Below the pieces are notes generated by a model. It was not told where the DNA came from. It saw nothing but the letters and a program-made list of their open reading frames with translations, and did no database searches. Of a stretch of DNA of 64,000 nt, positions 18,653 to 27,387 are shown piece by piece. Origin of the DNA: Halobacillus mangrovi (lineage in GTDB: Bacteria > Bacillota > Bacilli > Bacillales > Halobacillaceae). Both the position numbers and the translations under genes were made by a program. The stretch is taken from positions 744,001 through 808,000 of the forward strand of contig NZ_CP020772.1 of NCBI RefSeq assembly GCF_002097535.1. The letters run 5' to 3'. Every line of letters begins with the position of its first letter. Position 1 is the first letter of the stretch.

Positions 18653-19224
18653 AGCAGACATCTGACGTTTTGTTTCAAGATAAACGGTTAGGTTTCTTCC
18701 TATATTTAGTGGTTGAAGCTTTCATGTTTGCGACTTTATTTGCCACCTATATCATCTTCACTCCACCATCTGTTGGAGCAAATCCTTCAGAAGTCTATGA
18801 ATTGCGTACAGTCATTTTGACCTCTGTGTTTTTACTTTCAAGCAGCGGAACTCTACTTATTGCAGAGAGCGGATTAGAGCATTGGAATTTAAAGAAGATA
18901 TGGATCGGAATCATAACTACGTTCCTATTGGGAGCGGTTTTCATGGGGCTGGAAATTCATGAGTTTTATAAGTACACCCATGAAGGGTTCACGATTACAA
19001 TGAACAACTTTCTATCATCCTTTTATGTACTGGTCGGCCTGCATGCCTCTCACGTAGCTTTTGGACTAGGCTGGATGATTCTTCTTATGGTTCAGCTTAA
19101 ACAACAAAAGCTGCCTAAAGCCTTATTCATAGAAAAGCATAAAATTTTTAACTATTATTGGCACTTCGTTGACGTTGTTTGGGTAATGATTATTTTGATT
19201 GTTTATGCTCCTTACCTATTTTAG
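18649..19224 (+). CDS. ctaE: Cytochrome c oxidase subunit III
   Basis: A 191-residue, five-helix subunit III of the heme-copper oxidase, of the short bacterial form. Recognisable parts are KRLGFFLYLVVEAFMFATLF, LLSSSGTLLIAESG, GLEIHEFYKY and the C-terminal FNYYWHFVDVVWVMIILIVY. It stabilises proton pumping by subunit I. Its ATG overlaps the subunit I stop, with AAAGGAGGAAG before it. No subunit IV (CtaF/QoxD) gene follows; the operon ends here in a terminator. Confidence 0.93.
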   Translation: MKQTSDVLFQDKRLGFFLYLVVEAFMFATLFATYIIFTPPSVGANPSEVYELRTVILTSVFLLSSSGTLLIAESGLEHWNLKKIWIGIITTFLLGAVFMGLEIHEFYKYTHEGFTITMNNFLSSFYVLVGLHASHVAFGLGWMILLMVQLKQQKLPKALFIEKHKIFNYYWHFVDVVWVMIILIVYAPYLF

Positions 19225-19296
19225 AGAACTTACTTTTAAGGATTCCACAAAATTCCATTGGAAAGGATATAGTAAGTGCTTAAAAAGACAATGAAA

Positions 19297-19327
19297 AAGG
19301 CGAATGCTCTAATGAGCGTTCGCCTTA
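19297..19327. terminator. Bidirectional terminator
   Basis: aaggcgaatgctc / gagcgttcgcctt is a long stem between the convergent oxidase operon and TRAP permease gene. Confidence 0.9.
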
Positions 19328-19342
19328 CTTATTTCTGAACCA

Positions 19343-21301
19343 CTATTGACTTCGTTCTTTCTGCCTCTTAGAGTCTGCCCGTTTGTTTCTAATGTATTGA
19401 ATGGCAGCAACTCCACCAAATACACCTAGTCCTATCAATGAAATGATATAGTTTGGATAGACAAGCATTAGACCGCCTGCGAGCAATACTAACCGTTCAA
19501 GCCAGTTTACTTTGGTTACAAAATAACCAATCATAGCTGCACTGATACTTGCCATTCCTAGTAACGCTGTGACAACCCCAATAGAGACATTCAAGACATT
19601 TGCATCTCCCTGTAACAACAGGATGGGCTGTGAGACAAAAACGTAAGGAATGATAAAAGCGGCGATGGCGAGTTTGACCGCCGTAACCCCAGCTTTCATT
19701 GGGTTCGCTCCAGCAATACCTGCTCCTGCGTATGCGGCAAGACAGACTGGAGGGGTAATGTCCGCTACAATTCCAAAATAAAACACAAACATATGAACAG
19801 CGATGACAGGTACGTCAAACGCTAAAAGGGCAGGGGCTGCCATCGTAGCTGTAACTACATAGTTGGCTGTTGTAGGGAGACCCATTCCAAGGATAATACA
19901 AGCGATCATGGTAAAGAACATAACAAGGAAGAATTGGCCTTGAGCAAGATCGATGATTCCTCCAGCTATTTTAGGTCCGAGACCAGTAGTCGTCACCGTT
20001 CCAGCTATAATTCCAGCGGTCGCACAGGCTGCAATCACGGGGAGGGCTGTACGTGCTCCTTCCTCAAGCAGCTTCACGATCCCTTTAAGTGACATTCGTG
20101 TTTCTCTACGGAAAAAACTTATAACGAATGCAGTACCGATTGCGAATAACGCGGCATAAGTTGGTGTGTATCCAGCAAGGAGAAAACCGATGATAATCAC
20201 GAGGGGAAGAAATAAATCAAGGCGCTTAGCCAGCTTATTGGTTTTTGGCAGTTCCTCTTTAGTCAATCCTCGGATTCCTTGTTTTCTTGCTTCAAAGTGG
20301 GTGCCTAAAAAGACACCAGTAAAGTACAAAAGGGCTGGAATGATTGCGATAACGATGATTTCGTTGTATGGAATACCTGTGTATGATGCCATAATGAAGG
20401 CAGCAGCACCCATAATCGGCGGCATCAGCTGACCGCCAGTAGAGGCGGAGGCTTCGGAAGCAGCTGCGAAATGCGGCTTGAATCCAGCATTTTTCATCAT
20501 CGGAATCGTGAAAGATCCGGACCCTACAGTGTTAGCAACAGAACTTCCACTTACCATTCCTTGCAGTCCACTTGCAGCTACAGCGGCCTTTGCTGTTCCG
20601 CCAGTATAACGTCCTGTTAGCCTTAAAGCGATGTCGTTAAAGAACTGACCAATATTCGTTTTCACTAAGATAACTCCAAAAAAGAGAAATAAGTAAATAT
20701 AAGTAGAAGAAATCTGGATAGGAATTCCAAATATGGAACTTGAACTGAAAAACATCTCAGTTGCCAGGGTTGGCCAATCGTAGCCAGCATGTCCGATTAT
20801 AGGAATGTAGTTTCCGAATAGTCCATAAAGCAAAGCTAAAATGGCGATGATGACAATCGGAAGTCCAACCACGCGTCTTGTGGCCTCCAATAATAGAATT
20901 ATTCCAGCTGTTGCTACAATTTGGTCCATGTATGAAAACCCAAAAATAATTGCTTCGTTGATTAACCTTTCATAGTTTTGGATGATATAAAAATTAGCGT
21001 ATAGAGAAGCTGCAGCCAGAATAACGTCATACCACGCAATCCCTCTTTTTTGGGTGAGGGAGGACTTGACTGGATACATAAGGTAAACCAGGCATAAAGC
21101 AGCTCCCAGATGTACGGCCCCCTGAATCAATGAAACATATGCACCTCGATAAGCGGTGTACAACTGAAATATGGTGAGTGCACTTCCTAGGATAAGCGTA
21201 AGCCAGCCCCATGGACCTAAGTTCGTACGGTAGGTGCTTTCTTTATCATATTTAGCCATGAGTTCACGTTTGTCGACTTCTTGGTTATCGTGTGTTACCA
21301 C
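19343..21301 (-). CDS. TRAP transporter fused permease (DctQ-DctM type, TAXI class)
   Basis: A 652-residue polytopic membrane protein combining the small four-helix and the large twelve-helix TRAP permease parts, as in TAXI-type systems. Residues about 30-140 form the Q-like helices. The M-like part carries AAVAASGLQGMVSGSSVANT, FKPHFAAASEASASTGGQLMPP, MGLPTTANYVVTATMAAPAL and GIVADITPPVCLAAYAGAGI, all typical DctM signatures. It imports an organic solute with sodium or proton coupling. The GTG start lies behind GGAGG. It follows its binding-protein gene, from which an intercistronic hairpin separates it. Confidence 0.93.
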   Translation of the reverse strand: MVTHDNQEVDKRELMAKYDKESTYRTNLGPWGWLTLILGSALTIFQLYTAYRGAYVSLIQGAVHLGAALCLVYLMYPVKSSLTQKRGIAWYDVILAAASLYANFYIIQNYERLINEAIIFGFSYMDQIVATAGIILLLEATRRVVGLPIVIIAILALLYGLFGNYIPIIGHAGYDWPTLATEMFFSSSSIFGIPIQISSTYIYLFLFFGVILVKTNIGQFFNDIALRLTGRYTGGTAKAAVAASGLQGMVSGSSVANTVGSGSFTIPMMKNAGFKPHFAAASEASASTGGQLMPPIMGAAAFIMASYTGIPYNEIIVIAIIPALLYFTGVFLGTHFEARKQGIRGLTKEELPKTNKLAKRLDLFLPLVIIIGFLLAGYTPTYAALFAIGTAFVISFFRRETRMSLKGIVKLLEEGARTALPVIAACATAGIIAGTVTTTGLGPKIAGGIIDLAQGQFFLVMFFTMIACIILGMGLPTTANYVVTATMAAPALLAFDVPVIAVHMFVFYFGIVADITPPVCLAAYAGAGIAGANPMKAGVTAVKLAIAAFIIPYVFVSQPILLLQGDANVLNVSIGVVTALLGMASISAAMIGYFVTKVNWLERLVLLAGGLMLVYPNYIISLIGLGVFGGVAAIQYIRNKRADSKRQKERSQ

Positions 21302-21342
21302 TTTTCTACCTCCGTTTCCCGCTCTTAGTCATAAGGTGAAAG

Positions 21343-21366
21343 AACCGGACAAATGTATGTCCGGTT
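21343..21366 (-). terminator. Intercistronic hairpin between binding protein and permease
   Basis: aaccggaca / tgtccggtt is a 9-bp perfect stem in the 79-bp gap; on the minus strand it is followed by a short T-rich run. It probably dampens permease expression or stabilises the binding-protein message. Confidence 0.6.
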
Positions 21367-21380
21367 CCGTCCATTCACCA

Positions 21381-22400
21381 TTATTCGATGATGCCAGCTT
21401 CTTTGAAGTATTTCTCTGCACCAGGGTGAAGCGGAAGGTCCTGGGCTCCTGTCAATGCACTATCTTGTGTGATTAGTTTTGATTGAGCGATTGACATTTC
21501 ACCGGCATTTTCATAAAGCGTCTTCGTCATTTCATAAGCAAGATCTTCGCTGACTTGGCTTGTAGAACCAAGTAACAGTGCCATCGCTGTTATGGTTTGA
21601 ACGGGCTCGTCCTGCCATTCATAAGTACCCGGTTCGACTGTGTATTTCTCATATTGACTATTGGCTACAACTTCATCGAGCGCTTCTCCTTCGATATTAA
21701 GGAATTTAACTTCTTTCGTTGCTGCTTGTAATTCATCTGTAGTTGAAGATGGAACGCCTACCACAGCAAACGAGGCATCTATTGTACCGTTTTGCAGTTT
21801 ACTTTTTGCATCTCCAAACCCTTCTTCAAATGCCTCATAATCGCCTTCTTCAATACCGTAAGCGGAAAGAACCATTTCTGCTGCCTCTCGTGTTGCTCCT
21901 CCTGGAGGGCCAACTGCTACTCGTTTACCTTTTAAGTCTTCGATTGATTCAACACCAGTAGAGTCTAAAGTTACAACTTGCAGAGCTTCTGGGTATAAAG
22001 ATCCTATAACGGCTACATTTCCGACTTCTTTTCCTTCAAATTCACCTTTACCTTCAACAGCATTAATCATAGTTGTATTTTGGGCAATCCCCAGTTGGAA
22101 GTCACCAGCCTGGATTTTTGCAATGTTCTCAACAGAGGCACCAGATTCAACAGAGCTGACATCGAACCCCTCAACTTCAATCGTGTCTTTAAATAGGTTG
22201 GCCATCTCACCGCCAAGCGGGTAATAAACACCACCGACACTACCTGTGCCCATCGTTAAATTAGTCATTTCCTCTCCGCCACCGTCGCCGCCATTATCTC
22301 CGCCGCCGGAAGAACCGCCATTTCCACTTTCGCCACAAGCACTAAGAACCATGCTTACAGCTAAAAGAATAACAAATGTGAATAATGAATACTTTTTCAA
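21381..22400 (-). CDS. TAXI family TRAP transporter solute-binding lipoprotein
   Basis: A 339-residue extracytoplasmic binding protein. The lipoprotein signal ends in VLSAC (Cys 22), followed by a Gly-rich acidic linker. The TAXI-domain start LTMGTGSVGGVYYPLGGEMAN is classical, with GASVENIAKIQAGDFQLGIAQ and KGKRVAVGPPGGATREAAE after it. It captures the substrate for the fused permease next door; some TAXI proteins bind glutamate or other dicarboxylates, but the ligand here is unknown. TTG start behind AGGGGG. First gene of the operon. Confidence 0.93.
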   Translation of the reverse strand: MKKYSLFTFVILLAVSMVLSACGESGNGGSSGGGDNGGDGGGEEMTNLTMGTGSVGGVYYPLGGEMANLFKDTIEVEGFDVSSVESGASVENIAKIQAGDFQLGIAQNTTMINAVEGKGEFEGKEVGNVAVIGSLYPEALQVVTLDSTGVESIEDLKGKRVAVGPPGGATREAAEMVLSAYGIEEGDYEAFEEGFGDAKSKLQNGTIDASFAVVGVPSSTTDELQAATKEVKFLNIEGEALDEVVANSQYEKYTVEPGTYEWQDEPVQTITAMALLLGSTSQVSEDLAYEMTKTLYENAGEMSIAQSKLITQDSALTGAQDLPLHPGAEKYFKEAGIIE

Positions 22401-22724
22401 AATTTTACCCCCTACATATGAATTTTGGTGTATTTAAATGGATGGTTCGCCAGTCCATTTAAATCAGTAAACATACCACGTATTTACATGAATTTTACCT
22501 TTTATACTCTTTTATTACAAGAATATTTCGAAAAATAAGAACAGCAATTTGGTTGATATTGGATTGATACTTAGTTAAAAGAACATAGGTGAATTGTCAT
22601 TATGATAAGCCTATAGTTAGGTTTTTATGTGTGATTTTAGAGAAAAATAGGATATTTTGTACATATAAATAATTTAGAATTTTCTGTAAAATTACAGGTA
22701 TTATGGAAGGGAGGAGATTGATTG
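22401..22724. other. Divergent promoter region with a palindromic hairpin
   Basis: No gene here. It must contain promoters for the TRAP genes (minus) and ggt (plus), though no convincing -35/-10 pair stands out. At 22432-22464 an inverted repeat of at least 11 bp (atttaaatgga / tccatttaaat) surrounds tggttcgcca, which can extend the stem. Confidence 0.5.
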
Positions 22725-24479
22725 ATGACGAAATTTGCACGCTTGACCTCTTTGTTTTCTATTCTTGCACTCTTGTTTTCGATGGCTATTCCTGCTGCCT
22801 CTTATGCAAACCCACATAACGGTATGGCTGATCAAGTAGATTATGGAACAGAAGGGATGGTTGCAACCGCTCATCCAGCAGCTTCTGAAATAGGCGCCAG
22901 AGTACTAGAAAAAGGGGGAACCGCCATGGACGCGGCGATCGCCATTCAATTTGCTTTGAATGTAGCGGAGCCGATGATGTCCGGAATTGGCGGTGGTGGG
23001 TTCATGATGGTCTATGATGCTGAGAAAGATGATGTTTCTATTATCGATAGCCGTGAACGAGCCCCTGCTGGAGCTGCTCCTGACATGTTTCTTGATGAAG
23101 ACGGAGACGTAATTCCTTTTTCCGAACGTCACATAACTGGAAAAGCGGTAGGAGTACCGGGAACTTTAAAAGGACTAATGACCGCCTACGAAAAATGGGG
23201 AACAAAACCTTTTAATCAGCTGATTAACCCTGCCATTAAACTTGCTCATAATGGAGTAGAAGTGAATGGAGTACTTGCTGAAGCTATTGATGATAATACG
23301 GATAAGCTTTCAAGAAGTGCTGCAGCGGATGTATTTATGCCGGATGGAGAACCTCTTCAGGAAGGAGACATGGTAGTTCAAAGAGATTTAGCGAATACAT
23401 TTAAACAAATCCGCAAAGATGGATTGTCTGCTTTTTATGGTGGAGAAATTGGACAAGCCTTGGCAGATACCGTACAAGAGTATGGTGGAAGTATGACGAG
23501 CGAAGACTTGGCTGATTATACAGTAACTGTAGACGAGCCGGTAACAGGCACATACAGAGGGTATGAAATTGCCTCTATGTCTCCTCCAAGTTCGGGAGGG
23601 TTGACGATTTTACAAATACTTAAACTATTAGAAGGCTTTGATTTGAACAGCTACGACGTTCGCTCCCCTGAAAAATACCATCTACTTACAGAAGCGATGC
23701 ACTTAGCCTATGCAGATCGTGGTGCGTACATTGGGGATACTGAATTTGTTGATGTTCCAATAGAAGGGATGCTGGACGAGGAGTATCTTGCTGAAAGGCG
23801 CTCCCTTATCCAAATGGGGGATGCCAATGAAAATGTTGAACCTGGAAACCCATGGGCTTATCAAGATGGTGCTGCTGGTACATTAGTAAGTCAACCTGAT
23901 GATCGAAAAATTGGACAGACTACTCACTTTACCGTCGCTGATAAATGGGGAAATCTTGTTTCCTATACGACAACAATTGAGCAGGTCTTCGGTACGGGAA
24001 TCATGGTTCCGGAATACGGATTTATGCTAAATAATGAGCTGACGGACTTTGATGCGGTACCTGGTGGTCCGAATGAAGTACAGCCGAACAAAAGACCAAT
24101 GAGCAGTATGAGCCCAACGATTGTGTTTGAAGATGGTGAACCATTTATGACGGTGGGTTCACCAGGCGGACCAACAATTATTACTTCTGTGCTTCAGACA
24201 ATTATTAATGTTATTGACTATGATTTGGAACTGAAGGATGCCATAGAGGAACCGAGAATTTACAGCTCTTCTTATCCGCAAATACGATGGGAAGAAGGAG
24301 TTCCAGCCAGTGCGCGGGAAACATTGGAAGAATGGGGACATGAATGGCGAAATTCACCAGGTGAATTAGGAAATGTTCAGGCGATAAGAATTCTAGATCA
24401 TGGTGGTTATTTAGGAGCGGCTGATTCATCAAGGGAAGGTACAGCGATTGGAGTAGATAAGACAGCGGGAAGAAAATAA
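22725..24479 (+). CDS. ggt: Gamma-glutamyltransferase
   Basis: A 584-residue secreted gamma-glutamyltransferase proenzyme that cleaves or transfers the gamma-glutamyl group of glutathione, glutamine or poly-gamma-glutamate. A Sec signal peptide covers about residues 1-28 (ends AASYA). Family motifs: ATAHPAASEIG, GGTAMDAAIA, SGIGGGGFMM, and the autoprocessing site GQTTHFTV, where Thr 399 becomes the N-terminal nucleophile of the small subunit. MLNNELTDFD and the oxyanion SPGGPTII follow. GGGAGGAG is spaced better for the ATG at 22725 than for the TTG just before it. Monocistronic. Confidence 0.95.
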   Translation: MTKFARLTSLFSILALLFSMAIPAASYANPHNGMADQVDYGTEGMVATAHPAASEIGARVLEKGGTAMDAAIAIQFALNVAEPMMSGIGGGGFMMVYDAEKDDVSIIDSRERAPAGAAPDMFLDEDGDVIPFSERHITGKAVGVPGTLKGLMTAYEKWGTKPFNQLINPAIKLAHNGVEVNGVLAEAIDDNTDKLSRSAAADVFMPDGEPLQEGDMVVQRDLANTFKQIRKDGLSAFYGGEIGQALADTVQEYGGSMTSEDLADYTVTVDEPVTGTYRGYEIASMSPPSSGGLTILQILKLLEGFDLNSYDVRSPEKYHLLTEAMHLAYADRGAYIGDTEFVDVPIEGMLDEEYLAERRSLIQMGDANENVEPGNPWAYQDGAAGTLVSQPDDRKIGQTTHFTVADKWGNLVSYTTTIEQVFGTGIMVPEYGFMLNNELTDFDAVPGGPNEVQPNKRPMSSMSPTIVFEDGEPFMTVGSPGGPTIITSVLQTIINVIDYDLELKDAIEEPRIYSSSYPQIRWEEGVPASARETLEEWGHEWRNSPGELGNVQAIRILDHGGYLGAADSSREGTAIGVDKTAGRK

Positions 24480-24487
24480 ACTAAGGT

Positions 24488-24517
24488 AAAAAGGATGGCC
24501 TGTTGGCTGTCCTTTTT
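24488..24517 (+). terminator. Terminator of ggt
   Basis: aaaaaggatggcc / ggctgtccttttt stem with terminal T run. Confidence 0.88.
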
Positions 24518-24658
24518 CAATTAGAGTCAGCCCAAAGCTGCTTCCTTTGTGTACATTAGCCTAGAGTTAGTTACTTGTAACCATTTTTGCGTAATGAAAA
24601 GGATTTTGTCTTCTAATAGAAGAATTTAGGAAAATATATAATAATTAGGAGGTTTATT

Positions 24659-25714
24659 GTGAAGAAAAAGATTCTAACTGTAGCAGTAACTGGTGCACTA
24701 TTGACGTCAGGATCATTTTTGGCAGGAAATGGAACTATTCTTGCGGGAGAAAATGGACCCAATGGGCCGAATTATGGAGGGAATGAAACGATTAAAAACG
24801 AAAGGCTTCATTCCTATGAAGAAATGGTGAGCTTTTTAGAGAAAGCCGATAAGCGTTCTGAGGCATTGGAGCTTGAGGTCTACGGTCAGTCTGTCCAAGA
24901 CAGGGATCTCTATTTAGCTAAATTTGGTACGATGAATGAAGACAATCCTACTATCTTATTCTTGACCCAGCAACATGGAAATGAAACGTTAACTACTGAG
25001 GGTGCACTGCAACTCATTAAATACTTAACTTCAAATGGGAAAAATGTAGAAGAGATCATTAATAATGTGAATGTGCTTATCGCTCCAAGGCTTAATGTCG
25101 ACGGGGCAGAAGGTGATGTCAAATTTTCATTAGAGGATTACGTATCAGGAACACACACTAGGTATAATGCGAATGGGGTAGACCTTAACCGTGATCATGT
25201 TGACCGCAAGCAGCCTGAAACAAAAGCATTACACCAGGAAGTGCTGCAAAAATATCACCCTGATTATATGATCGATCTCCATCACCAAGGAACTCAAACG
25301 ACGTTAGGTGATACAGGAGAACTCGTATCTGGTTCCCTTCTTTATCCAACTAATGATAATGTTGACCCCGAAGTTCGAGAACAATCTAAGAAACTCGGAG
25401 CTGTTGTTTATAATGCTATCGATTCCAAAGGTTATGGACTTCTTTCTAAGTATCCTGGGGGAAGTGCACCGACGATTAGCAGAAACGGACTAGCTGTGGA
25501 ATATGGAATTTCTACTCTGCTTTTAGAAATGCGCGGGATGGCTGATCACTATCGTGAAGATTACGTTCTAGGTCAAAAGAGTAATGGCTACTTAATCCAG
25601 CAAGCGGTTACCGCTATGAAAGCGACATTAAATGCATTAGCTGATGGTTCTATTGACTCTGCTGACACTTCTTTCTGGGAGACATTGCCTGAAAGCAATT
25701 ATGAAGGTGAATAA
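24659..25714 (+). CDS. Secreted M14 family zinc carboxypeptidase
   Basis: A 351-residue exported metallocarboxypeptidase. A signal peptide occupies about residues 1-29 (ends TILAG). M14 landmarks: zinc pair in TQQHGNET (His and Glu), RLNVDG, NGVDLNRDH (substrate-binding Asn-Arg type), third zinc ligand in MIDLHHQGT, and the general-base Glu in LLLEMRG near residue 284. It removes C-terminal residues from peptides, or acts on cell wall or gamma-glutamyl peptides as some bacterial M14 enzymes do. GTG start behind TTAGGAGG. Being next to ggt suggests a shared peptide-scavenging role, which is inference. Confidence 0.88.
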   Translation: MKKKILTVAVTGALLTSGSFLAGNGTILAGENGPNGPNYGGNETIKNERLHSYEEMVSFLEKADKRSEALELEVYGQSVQDRDLYLAKFGTMNEDNPTILFLTQQHGNETLTTEGALQLIKYLTSNGKNVEEIINNVNVLIAPRLNVDGAEGDVKFSLEDYVSGTHTRYNANGVDLNRDHVDRKQPETKALHQEVLQKYHPDYMIDLHHQGTQTTLGDTGELVSGSLLYPTNDNVDPEVREQSKKLGAVVYNAIDSKGYGLLSKYPGGSAPTISRNGLAVEYGISTLLLEMRGMADHYREDYVLGQKSNGYLIQQAVTAMKATLNALADGSIDSADTSFWETLPESNYEGE

Positions 25715-25744
25715 TTACCGGGTTTAATATCGTGGGTATTGAAA

Positions 25745-25774
25745 AAGAGAGCATGTCGTTGAACATGCTCTCTT
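25745..25774. terminator. Bidirectional terminator
   Basis: aagagagcatgt / acatgctctctt perfect 12-bp stem between convergent genes. Confidence 0.92.
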
Positions 25775-25776
25775 CA

Positions 25777-26256
25777 TTAATCAAGGACTTTCGTTAACAC
25801 TAATTCATCACAAATAGGAATGCCGTTCTCTGCAATCATAGGTATATTTGGCTTTCGTTGTCTGGCTTTGATAACACCATCTCTTACAATATCTGTGATC
25901 CTGTAACCTCGTTTTTGATAAAAGAGCAGGGAATGAATGTTATCATTTGTCGTGATCAATTGAGTGGAAGCTAACCTTAGCATTTTTGTATGATTTTCCA
26001 AAATTCTTAAAAGTTCTGTACCAATGCCTTTCTTTTCTTCAAAACTGTCTAGAGAAATGATCTCGACATGGTCTGATTCAACTGTATAAGTCAGAAACCC
26101 TTTGATTTCTCCCTCTTCTACAGCAGCATAACCTTTCAAATGGTCAATGTGGTAAATTCCCTTTGAAGTGACCATCTCCACACTCCCCCAGTGCTGCTTA
26201 AACAAATGGGGGATATCATAATCTTTTCTAATTTCTTCTAATGTGAGATAGTGCAT
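25777..26256 (-). CDS. GNAT family N-acetyltransferase
   Basis: A 159-residue single-domain GNAT protein. ISLDSFEEKKGIGTELLRIL (about 67-86) is the acetyl-CoA loop, with K-K-G-I-G in the usual R/K-x-x-G-x-G place, followed by TTNDNIHSLLFYQKRGY. AGAGGAGAAC precedes the ATG. It lies 12 bases after the ywaF homolog and probably shares its transcript. Acceptor unknown. Confidence 0.88.
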   Translation of the reverse strand: MHYLTLEEIRKDYDIPHLFKQHWGSVEMVTSKGIYHIDHLKGYAAVEEGEIKGFLTYTVESDHVEIISLDSFEEKKGIGTELLRILENHTKMLRLASTQLITTNDNIHSLLFYQKRGYRITDIVRDGVIKARQRKPNIPMIAENGIPICDELVLTKVLD

Positions 26257-26268
26257 GACTGTTCTCCT

Positions 26269-26991
26269 CTATTGTTTGGATATTTTTTCTCCTAAATGAT
26301 AAAGACCGAACATAATCAAGAAGGTGAATAGAGCGATTCCGCTTAAATTAAGGATATAAACAAAACCATCTCCTATATAACTAAGAGGCGTACCTGCAGA
26401 AGGGGGATGGTCCAGGTACAAATAATTCGATCCGGTCCACAGGTTAATGAAGGCAATAAAAATCGCATAACCAACTAAATAAGCGTAGGTTTCAATCGCA
26501 TCCTTCCAGGAGATTTTAGTGCGAGTAGTCACGACTAGAAATAGGCTTGTCCAGGGAATCGCCATATGGTGTAAGAAAAACTTCCAAAAACGATAATGCT
26601 GGTAATCGTAGGGTAAATCAGGCGTAATCAAGGCGATTAACGCGGGCACAATCCCAATGAAAAAGTTAATTTTGATCAGTTTTGGATGGAAAGTGATAAG
26701 CGAAACCATACCTAACAGGGAGGCAATTCCGCATAAATGGAGGGGCATATGGTCAGCAAAACTCCATAATCCATTGGCCGCCGTCCAAGTCTGATAACTA
26801 GCTTCTGACCAAATCAGCAGAATAAGAAGGCTGAAACGAACGGTTTGAAAAGTACGATGGTGTTTGCTTAACTGCCTGCCAAAAAGAAGAATAGAAGCTA
26901 GTACGAGAAAAAATGTGAGAAGTACATAGATGTGACTCGTACCGAACGACTGAAAGGGATAATCACTTCCAGGGGTGAACCATGCTTTCAT
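26269..26991 (-). CDS. ywaF: YwaF family (TIGR02206) integral membrane protein
   Basis: A 240-residue membrane protein with about seven helices, matching the YwaF/TIGR02206 family. Markers are FGTSHIYVLL, the helix with WSEASYQTWTAANGLW followed by HMPLHLCGIASLLG, a central HHMAIPWTSLF and NLWTGSNYLYLDHPP. The family has no assigned function. AGGAGGT is adjacent to an upstream GTG but correctly spaced for the ATG at 26991, which is chosen. First gene of a two-gene unit with the GNAT gene. Confidence 0.87.
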   Translation of the reverse strand: MKAWFTPGSDYPFQSFGTSHIYVLLTFFLVLASILLFGRQLSKHHRTFQTVRFSLLILLIWSEASYQTWTAANGLWSFADHMPLHLCGIASLLGMVSLITFHPKLIKINFFIGIVPALIALITPDLPYDYQHYRFWKFFLHHMAIPWTSLFLVVTTRTKISWKDAIETYAYLVGYAIFIAFINLWTGSNYLYLDHPPSAGTPLSYIGDGFVYILNLSGIALFTFLIMFGLYHLGEKISKQ

Positions 26992-27064
26992 GTGCACACC
27001 TCCTAGTGGATATAGATTAGTTGTGCTATGATTCTACCATACTTTTATGAGGGGAATGGGCAGT

Positions 27065-27283
27065 GTGAACAAAATCAATTGTTTTCGCTGTAAGCATTTT
27101 AGTACGACTTGGAATCCTGTCTTTCCAAGAGCATGTAAGGCTTATGGATTCAAAACAAAAGAAGTACTCTCAACCTATATAAAGAAGGTGACGGGAGCGG
27201 AATGTATGCAATTTCAACCAAAGAGCCCTGCTAATAGAAATCATTCATCTGGATTCCAATCCCGCTTTAATCTTCGACTGTAA
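27065..27283 (+). CDS. Four-cysteine small protein
   Basis: A 72-residue protein with the pattern CFRCKHF near the start, then TWNPVFPRACKAYGFKTKE and GAECMQFQPK. The four cysteines (C-x2-C, then two single Cys) look like a zinc or metal site. Similar small proteins occur in other Bacillaceae, but I know no function. GAGGGGA before the GTG at 27065 decides the start; the ATG codons at 27047 and 27056 lie upstream of or inside that site. It precedes the symporter gene but has its own spacing and a promoter follows it. Confidence 0.72.
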   Translation: MNKINCFRCKHFSTTWNPVFPRACKAYGFKTKEVLSTYIKKVTGAECMQFQPKSPANRNHSSGFQSRFNLRL

Positions 27284-27308
27284 ATATAATGAAATATAAG
27301 AATAAGTA

Positions 27309-27336
27309 TTTACACATACACATTCTATGGTAAGAT
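27309..27336 (+). promoter_or_regulatory. Candidate sigma-A promoter of the NSS symporter gene
   Basis: TTTACA and TAAGAT are separated by 16 bases, about 52 bases upstream of the symporter start. Confidence 0.45.
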
Positions 27337-27387
27337 GATGAATATTTATTAATGGAATATGAATAGAGTGAGAGGAGTTGAGTAGGA

